A stretch of DNA of 64,000 bases, taken from assembly GCF_037176765.1 (NCBI RefSeq), contig NC_090024.1, positions 159,029,278 through 159,093,277 of the forward strand, read 5' to 3'. Below the pieces are notes generated by a model. That model was given only the letters and a program-made list of their open reading frames with translations, made no database searches and was not told the DNA's origin. Numbering within the stretch: the first letter of the stretch is position 1; every line of letters begins with the position of its first letter. Origin of the DNA: Anolis sagrei. Taxonomy: Eukaryota; Chordata; Lepidosauria; Squamata; Anolidae. Positions 60,315 through 64,000 of this stretch are shown here, piece by piece. The position numbers and the translations under genes are program-made.

Positions 60315-63300
60315 TCCTGATCCTGATCCTGATCCCTTTTTTGGCAATTTCCTATTAAGAATCTAATAGCAAAAGAGACAGAGCTAAGGTCTTACATTGT
60401 AATGTACAGGAGCACTTGCAAAGAGGCAAAGGAGGGCCTAGATCCTTGCCAATAGGCTGTATTGAAAGGGCTTTTGAATGGAAAAAATAGAAGAAAATGG
60501 ATCTTTCTCATCTGTTTTACCTAGATCCAGGGAATTGCTCTTCAAATAATCCTGAACTACAAGGTTAATGCTGAATTCCGAGTTCTTGCTTCCATGGTGT
60601 TGATTGAATCCAAACCAACCCTTCCTTTGTTGATGACCTTGGCTAATTCTATGTTGAACGAACCCAGCATGCAGGTGGAAAATTTTGTCTACACTCATCT
60701 GAGTGCAATGGCCAAATTTAAATCTCCTAATTTTCACGAGATGTAAGTTATATAAGAATTTTGATTTGCTTTCAAATGAATGACATTCAATAAGCACAAT
60801 AATGTATCGTGCATTTTTTTAGGGCTTCTGCCAGCAGAGTGGCTCTCAAAGTACTTGGTAGGAAAATCCAACAGTCAGCAGGTTATCGATTTAGCCGAGT
60901 ATTCATCTTGGGCACTTTCAGAGGTAAAAAATTGTTGGTTTTTTCCATCCAGTGTTTATTCCTTCCACTGCTACAATGTCTTAAAACTAAAAGGAATTTC
61001 ATGAGTTAAAAAATAAAAAAAAATGTTTGCTTAAAGATATTAAAAATGCATCTGTTACCCATGTATAATTTAACAGCGTAGTACCACAAAGGTCCCATTA
61101 TTTTAAAAGGCTACTGGACTCCACCTAAGAATTAAGTGTAATGAAGTACTAAAACATAATCTCTGTGTTAAAAGAGAGTGGGGAATCTCATATCTTACAG
61201 ATGGAAGGAAGGCACACATTGTCCTCTCAAATCTCTATTCTCTTTACTATTCTAAACACTTAATTATGCTTGTTAATTCTTTAAACATGTATTGCTTGTG
61301 CCAGGCACAACAAATCAGTAGCAAAGTTTATAGATTTAGTACTTTACTTTGTCCTCTAACCAAAGTTGACCTAATAAAAAAATGGATGGGGGTGGGGTGA
61401 AAAGATCACCAAAAAACATTTATAGAATCTCCCTTAAGAACATAGAACAAGATAAAGGACTGTCAGAAGCCTATTTTTTTAAAAAATCAATTTCAAAGAT
61501 TCCAAAGCCACTTTTAGAATAAACTATCCCATGGTACTATAGTACTACATAAACCATAAAATATGAAATGAGACCAATAATGAAGAGAAGAGCAATAATT
61601 TATGTCTGCTGAAACAGTTGAATGCTGCCCCAGGTCTCCCTCAAAGTTTGAGAAGGATGGGATACAAATGCTCGAAATAAATAAATAAATAAATATTTTC
61701 AGCTGCATTGTGAAATAATACATTGCTTGATCCCTGCCTTGAGTGTGGATATGATATTTGTTTTTATGTTTTTGCTCCGCTGTTAGTTATATGCCTAAGT
61801 TATCTACAGACTGGAATATTTTCCACACTTATAGGCACTTACTTTATAATGAATTGTTACTGAACAATTAGCACCATTTCATTTGGCATTCCAACATTTA
61901 TTATCAGACATGTTTATCTGCTTAAGAGTAATGGGAGACACCAATCTAAGCTTCCCCTCTGTACTGAGAATATTAGTCTTCAGGATTCCATAACATTGAG
62001 CCATGGCAGTTAAAGTGGTGTCAAACTGCACTAATTCTTCAATGTAGATGCTTTAACAATAGACAATTTTTGTTATACAGTTTTTTCACATACTGCTTTT
62101 ATACATGGGATTTTGGGCTTTTTCATAAGATATTATGAAAGCAAATATTGAACTGAGTGTATATTTGGCAGTATGCAGAATTGGCCAAACTTGTTGTGTT
62201 TTCTTTGTCTTTGCAGAATCTCTTATGGCTGCTATGGGGGCTAAATTTGTCTTCATACATAAAGATGGGAGCATGCTTCCATTCATAGCAATAGTTGGAT
62301 CCAGGATAGATTTTCTTGGCCATATCCTTTTTCCTTTGGAAGTAAGTGGACATTTGCACAATTTACCTGTGCTATGAAACAAGTATATGCCCATACATGT
62401 CTTCTTTCTACTCTTTCATCTCATATTGCATTAATTACCAAGGCTAGCAGTAAACAAGTCTGTCATGGTACAAAATTCTACAGACATGCTATTTTAGCTT
62501 CCTATACCTATAATGTACTATATTTTTACAAAAATATTATTTTTGCTAACTATAGATATCACATAGTTTGCCTCTTGTGTACTGTGGCTTTCTTTCCAAT
62601 ATTAAGAGTCGTGGTTAAATTGATGTTGATTAGACTTGGATCTACTCTGTAGAATTAATATCAACACTTTATATGCTATGAAATCATGGAAGCTGTTGTC
62701 TTATATGGTTTTTAGCCTTTTCTGCTAAAGTTTGTTGGTGTCTCATCAAACTCCAGTTCCCATTACTCCATAGCATTGAACTGTGGTGGTTAAAGTGGTG
62801 CCGAAATGCATTAATACAAGAGTGTAAATGGAAATGGCGTGAGGCCAATGAAGGATCTGGGTTTCTCCTTCACCAGTCAGCCCTTCGCCTTCTTGGTCAG
62901 GCAGGAAAAGAGGTGAAGGGCCAACCAGTGAAGGAAAAGTCCTGCCCACTGGCTGCAGAGAAGCCCTGCCTCTGGCTAGCGAGCCATATGTTGTGCCAGA
63001 CCTGCTTTAAAATGTCTGAAAACTGGAGCAGATTTACTGCTTTGTCAATATGGAAACCACAAGTGATTAGAATACTAATGAACCTAGAGTGTATTAGTTT
63101 ATTTCTGAAGTCAATCTCACTTAAGTTTATTTAGATAATATAGTAATTCCCTAATCCCAATTTTGATTTAAAAATAGATTGTATATAACCTTTTATCCTA
63201 ACAGATATTTTAAATTAAGTGCCTCTGCGTGATTCTTGAAAGCACAACAGAGGTAATAAATTGCAGATATTCACTGCAATCCTGTGCACGGTATCCTGAA

Positions 63301-63676
63301 AGCAAGATGCAGGAAATGGTAGTGGTTTTACATCTGAGGCTGGATCTACACTGCCATATAATCTAGTTCAAAGCAGATAATCTAGATTCAGAAACTGGAT
63401 TATATGGCAGTATAGGTGAGGCATACGTAAATACAGCCACGCATAGGTACATTGGAAATGTAACTGATGAACTTGTTTAAAGATTTGTTGATGAAAATAA
63501 TGAACACATCCACTGATTTCATGTATATAGAACACTGAAAACCTTTTGTGCTTTTATTTTACCTTTCAACGTAGGTTGGCATTACAAATACAAAGTTATC
63601 TGATATCTTAGATAGGGTGTATGGAAAGGACAAAGATGCCAAAGTACCCAGTGATCTAAGTGATCTTCTCAAACCG
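44040..63676 (+). CDS. VTG: Vitellogenin-family gene, 5' part, exons 1-15 (continues past the window)
   Basis: Vitellogenins are large secreted lipid-transfer proteins made in the liver under estrogen control and taken up by oocytes as yolk precursors. Fifteen exons can be chained: 44040-44079, 44357-44377, 44527-44678, 47465-47716, 49819-49980, 54056-54210, 55504-55651, 55748-55908, 56011-56176, 56776-56901, 59118-59327, 60525-60742, 60823-60923, 62217-62341 and 63575-63676. All borders are GT/AG, phases agree, and 713 codons are open without a stop. The start reads MKVLILAVVLTLVG, very close to remembered chicken and Xenopus vitellogenin signal peptides. Family landmarks are YNGVYP (residues 80-85), the paired cysteines C162/C188, the IPCKSC stretch ending at C207, and RYC-x5-CP at 447-456. 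Only the LPD_N part is seen; the phosvitin and C-terminal domains would lie to the right. The sequence is clearly diverged from remembered chicken VTG2 and Xenopus A2, so the paralogue (VTG1, 2 or 3) is not assigned. Family call is firm. Confidence 0.93.
44357..44377 (+). CDS. VTG: Vitellogenin exon 2 (21-nt microexon)
   Basis: The acceptor TTTCAG precedes 21 bases that finish the signal peptide region (G-C-Q-Q-Q-N) and end in a GTAAGT donor. Phase 1 on both sides keeps the frame. It is too short for a normal ORF search and is recognised by context and splice sites. Confidence 0.85.
44527..44678 (+). CDS. VTG: Vitellogenin exon 3 (start of LPD_N)
   Basis: 152 nt, residues 21-71. It carries the first strand region of the lipid-binding module (the Y-D-Y-E-F and A-G-M-K-V-K stretches, matching the family's Y-N-Y-E and A-G-M/V/I-K/R landmarks). 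The acceptor is CCTAG and the donor CAG/GTAAGA. Confidence 0.9.
46478..46798. mobile_element. Tigger/pogo-like DNA transposon remnant, 321 bp, in vitellogenin intron 3
   Basis: The ends are CAGGTCAAGTATCCC and GGGATGCTCAACCTG, flanked by TA on both sides (46476-46477, 46799-46800). The body (GCTTGGGATCAGAAATG, ATAATGAGATATC) resembles a short Tigger-derived element common in mammalian genomes. The superfamily is well supported; the exact family is from memory. Confidence 0.7.
47465..47716 (+). CDS. VTG: Vitellogenin exon 4
   Basis: 252 nt, residues 72-155, phase 0 at both ends. It contains YNGVYP at residues 80-85 (YNGVWP in remembered relatives) and the conserved N-I-L-K-G-I-L-N stretch that matches the family's N-I-V/Y-R-G-I-L-N. 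Confidence 0.93.
48208..48835. repeat. Possible DNA transposon in vitellogenin intron 4
   Basis: GGGCCCTTCTACACTGGC at the left and GTCAGTGCAGATGAACCCTC at the right look like weak inverted ends of a family C-type element. No duplication was verified. Confidence 0.3.
49819..49980 (+). CDS. VTG: Vitellogenin exon 5 (receptor-binding region)
   Basis: 162 nt, residues 156-209. C162 and C188 match the conserved disulfide pair of LPD_N. VTKSKDL at 179-185 aligns with the region reported in fish to bind the vitellogenin receptor (HLTKTKDL). N163-T-T is a possible N-glycosylation site. The exon ends with the cysteine pair C204/C207. Confidence 0.93.
50330..52999 (+). mobile_element. L2-clade LINE in vitellogenin intron 5
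   Basis: Same orientation as the gene. A GC-richer leader of about 200 bp precedes a 700-codon frame, followed by a roughly 300-bp 3' UTR ending in GTACAAATAAAG and an (AAT)n tail. The 3' end matches the tails at 18641-18873 and 56489-56692, so it defines a local family. The left limit is uncertain, and no target duplication was identified. Confidence 0.85.
50555..52657 (+). CDS. L2 LINE ORF2 protein, reverse transcriptase without endonuclease
   Basis: This 700-codon frame encodes a non-LTR reverse transcriptase, which would copy LINE RNA at the target site. The RT landmarks are all present: N-Y-R-P-V-S-N-L-P, S-G-F-R-P-G-H, D-I-S-A-A-F-D-T-I, C-G-V-P-Q-G-S and the catalytic YADD at residues 419-422. 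The C-terminal domain runs to R-D-R-A-F-S-V-A-A-P-R-L-W-N and F-R-C-A-F-A-D. The N-terminal apurinic endonuclease domain usual in L2 is absent. The frame opens after a stop at 50540 and begins with TTG; the first ATG is at 50630. With no stop in 2.1 kb, the copy looks recent. It is a transposon gene in an intron, not part of vitellogenin. Confidence 0.9.
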   Translation: MHIGFLPALEPGDSIDALVTLYNGEMSRAIDTIAPERPISLRRDRTSRWFSGELAVMKHTRRGLERKWRKSQDVSDRARAKASLKAYSVAIRVARKSFTTTRIASAANRSSELFRVVGELLHPPVVEEVTDDPAAQCRDFAHHFAGKVAQIRLELDSNSIAVPEEVTEASACPILWDSFRLVLPETVEEVLGAVRATTSPLDPCPSWLIKSAREGLVDWFVLIINASLEQGIFPSNLKQAVVRPLLKKASLDSTVLSNYRPVSNLPFLGKVLERVVASQLQSFLDDTNYLDQSQSGFRPGHGTETALVTLVDDLRRELDRGSVTLLVLLDISAAFDTINHGILLGRLSGMGLGGTVLSWLRSFLEGRTQMVKLGDACSDPWPLTCGVPQGSILSPMLFNIYMKPLGEVIRSFGVGCHLYADDTQLYFSFPPNSKEASRVLDECLAAVSIWMRKSKLKINPDKTEVLLVDRKPDRGIGWLPVLDGVTLPLKPQVRSLGVLLDSSLTLEAQVSAVSGRAFAQLRLVRQLRPYLVKADLAGVVHALVTSRMDYCNALYVGLPLKTARKLQLVQRAAARMLTGAHYQERSTPLFKELHWLPFIFRAQFKVQVLTYKALNSLGPPYLRDRISIYEPTRSLRSSGEALLVIPPTSQARLVGTRDRAFSVAAPRLWNALPKDLRQAPTLAVFRRNLKTWLFRCAFAD
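53040..53716 (-). mobile_element. R4/R2-like LINE C-terminal fragment, split by a hAT element
   Basis: Minus-strand pieces at 53608-53716 and 53047-53310 encode fragments such as K-M-V-P-V-V-I-S-I-L-G-A and an L-Q-L-like tail, resembling the C-terminal region of squamate LINEs of the R4/R2 group. The (TTA)n at 53047-53089 is its tail read backwards. The clade is from memory. Confidence 0.55.
53311..53599. mobile_element. 289-bp hAT MITE with 8-bp target duplication
   Basis: The inverted ends are CAGGCCCGTAGCCAGG and CCGGCTACATGCCTG, with G- and C-runs inside. The 8-bp GCACCCAG stands on both sides (53303-53310 and 53600-53607), which is diagnostic for hAT-type insertion. Confidence 0.85.
53718..53752 (+). 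repeat. (ATT)n microsatellite in vitellogenin intron 5
   Basis: Eleven ATT units directly after the R4/R2-like fragment, probably the reversed tail of another LINE copy. Confidence 0.8.
54056..54210 (+). CDS. VTG: Vitellogenin exon 6
   Basis: 155 nt, residues 210-260 plus two bases of codon 261. Of two possible acceptor AGs (54055 and 54057), the first keeps the frame. The exon holds the S-P-F-N-E and M-E-A landmarks seen in chicken VTG2. Confidence 0.9.
55250..55391. mobile_element. MITE family A (hAT-like), vitellogenin intron 6
   Basis: The ends are GGGCCCTTCCACACAGCC and CTGTGTGGAAGGACCCC, inverted to each other, with CAACCCAGAATATCAAGGC inside. About 140 bp. Confidence 0.75.
55504..55651 (+). 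CDS. VTG: Vitellogenin exon 7
   Basis: 148 nt, residues 261-310. It encodes the segment with F-G-S-L-A-Y-N-F and L-P-A-L-P-I-Q-L, matching Y-G-S-L-R-Y-R-F and L-P-Q-M-P-L-Q-L of chicken VTG2. The donor is GAG/GTAACA. Confidence 0.92.
55748..55908 (+). CDS. VTG: Vitellogenin exon 8 (helical domain begins)
   Basis: 161 nt, residues 311-363 plus two bases. It follows a 96-nt intron. The K-F-L-E-L-V-Q-L-F-R segment matches the family's F-L-E-V-V-Q-L-C-R in the alpha-helical part of LPD_N. Confidence 0.93.
56011..56176 (+). CDS. VTG: Vitellogenin exon 9
   Basis: 166 nt, residues 364-419, after a 102-nt intron. It continues the helical repeats; the split arginine codon AG/G joins exons 8 and 9 in frame. 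Confidence 0.92.
56489..56692 (+). mobile_element. L2 LINE 3' tail in vitellogenin intron 9
   Basis: GTAAGCCGCACCGAGTCCC through GGGTACAAATAAAG and (ATT)n is nearly the same as the 52900-52999 tail. Confidence 0.8.
56776..56901 (+). CDS. VTG: Vitellogenin exon 10
   Basis: 126 nt, residues 420-461, phase 0. It includes L-G-Y-G-S-L-L-N-R-Y-C and the C449/C455 pair, matching R-Y-C-x5-C-P in remembered vertebrate vitellogenins. Confidence 0.93.
57010..57050 (+). repeat. (AAT)n(CAT)n microsatellite in vitellogenin intron 10
   Basis: Trinucleotide units shift from AAT to ATC/CAT; a CTT run precedes them. Confidence 0.8.
57131..57282. mobile_element. MITE family A copy, vitellogenin intron 10
   Basis: ACCCTTCCACACAGCCATAT to CAGCTGTATGGAAGGGT; same body as the 55250 copy. 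Confidence 0.75.
58316..58405 (+). repeat. L2-type LINE tail in vitellogenin intron 10
   Basis: TTTGGGGTGAGAAGGGTGGG, a short spacer and (AAAT)n. Confidence 0.55.
59118..59327 (+). CDS. VTG: Vitellogenin exon 11
   Basis: 210 nt, residues 462-531. The L-A-L-K-F-Y-G-N-V-G-H-P segment matches the family's A-L-K-x-x-G-N-x-G-x-P, and A-I-M-A-L-R-N-I matches A-V-M-A-L-R-N-I of Xenopus A2. Confidence 0.93.
60237..60311 (+). repeat. (GT)n(GA)n compound microsatellite in vitellogenin intron 11
   Basis: About 20 GT units are followed by about 15 GA units. Confidence 0.9.
60525..60742 (+). CDS. VTG: Vitellogenin exon 12
   Basis: 218 nt, residues 532-603 plus two bases. The donor AT/GTAAGT splits the next methionine codon. 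The M-Q-V-E-N-F-V-Y-T-H segment matches M-Q-V-A-S-F-V-Y-S-H of chicken VTG2. Confidence 0.93.
60823..60923 (+). CDS. VTG: Vitellogenin exon 13
   Basis: 101 nt, residues 604-637 plus one base, after an 80-nt intron. It holds V-A-L-K-V-L and G-Y-R-F-S-R-V, matching I-A-L-K-L-L and S-Y-R-Y-S-K-V of chicken VTG2. Confidence 0.92.
61624..61696 (+). repeat. L2-type LINE tail in vitellogenin intron 13
   Basis: TTTGAGAAGGATGGGATAC followed by (AAAT)n. Confidence 0.55.
61980..62058. mobile_element. MITE family B half, vitellogenin intron 13
   Basis: GGATTCCATAACATTGAGCC to CTTCAATGTAGATGC: the right arm only. Confidence 0.6.
62217..62341 (+). CDS. VTG: Vitellogenin exon 14
   Basis: 125 nt, residues 638-679. 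A first-base split codon (G/AA) joins it to exon 13. The acceptor is TTTGCAG and the donor GAA/GTAAGT. The sequence is less conserved than its neighbours. Confidence 0.88.
62634..62835. mobile_element. MITE family B copy, vitellogenin intron 14
   Basis: CTACTCTGTAGAATTAATATC through CATAGCATTGAACTGTGG and GCATTAATACAAGAGTGTAAA. A degraded palindrome. Confidence 0.6.
63338..63424. mobile_element. Short MITE related to family A
   Basis: CTACACTGCCATATAATCTAG and GGATTATATGGCAGTATAGG form inverted arms around an AATCTAGATT centre. Confidence 0.6.
63575..63676 (+). CDS. VTG: Vitellogenin exon 15 (last seen)
   Basis: 102 nt, residues 680-713, starting V-G-I-T and resembling V-G-I-R in chicken. 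The donor is CCG/GTAAGT at 63677. Later exons lie outside the window. Confidence 0.88.
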
Positions 63677-63827
63677 GTAAGTGACCAGCATATACACGCA
63701 CAAAAAAACTGTAATAGGAGTTAATCATACAAATGCCATGAGAATTTAAAGGCCTGAGATAAGCTACTCCCCTATACTAGACTGCCCATTCCCTAAGATC
63801 TTTATGTGACCAAGCTTATATGGTTGA

Positions 63828-63982
63828 AGGCCTTCCACACAGCCATATAACCCAGAATATCAAGGCAGAAAGTCCCTCACTATCTGCTTTAAACTGGGTT
63901 ATCTGAGTCCACACTGCCATATATTCCAGTTCAAAACAGATAATGTGGGGGGGGGGGGGTTCAGCTGTGTGGAAGGGGCCTG
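63828..63982. mobile_element. MITE family A copy, after vitellogenin exon 15
   Basis: GGCCTTCCACACAGCCATAT to CAGCTGTGTGGAAGGGGCC, with a 13-base G run inside. Confidence 0.75.
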
Positions 63983-64000
63983 AGTCACAAAAGAAAGTCC

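Noticed and set aside
62086-62394. 102-residue minus-strand frame
   Set aside because: It is antisense to vitellogenin exon 14, whose frame and splice sites fit the gene.

Overview
The window looks like nuclear DNA of a squamate reptile, most likely an iguanian (Anolis-type) lizard. I base this on a Sauria-type tRNA SINE with a BovB-like 3' end, a second squamate-type tRNA SINE, young L2 LINEs, Penelope-like elements with a GIY-YIG domain, and many short hAT-type MITEs, all on an AT-rich background. Species cannot be read from the sequence, and element names rest on remembered family sequences, not on a search.

Positions 1 to about 43,980 hold no host gene that I can support. This is intergenic DNA with many repeats. 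The main object is a minus-strand endogenous retrovirus at 4804-9210. Its two 507-bp LTRs are identical, it is flanked by a 6-bp target duplication, and its primer-binding site matches the 3' end of tRNA-Trp. It sits inside an older L2 fragment and keeps only gag-like coding remnants. Further along are a Sauria SINE, a SPIN-like hAT element, Penelope tails, a candidate solo LTR, and several MITE families, some nested in each other.

From 44,040 to the right edge runs the 5' part of one multi-exon plus-strand gene of the vitellogenin family (egg-yolk precursor). I can follow 15 exons, all with GT/AG borders and a continuous reading frame of 713 codons. They cover the signal peptide and most of the lipoprotein N-terminal (LPD_N) lipid-binding domain. 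A TATA box lies about 40 bp before the ATG, so the 5' UTR must be very short, as is known for vertebrate vitellogenin genes. The rest of the gene lies beyond the window.

The vitellogenin introns carry much of the repeat load: a 700-codon L2 reverse-transcriptase frame in intron 5, an R4/R2-like LINE tail split by a 289-bp hAT element with an 8-bp duplication, a Tigger-like element in intron 3, three members of one MITE family, and several L2 tails. None of them interrupts an exon.
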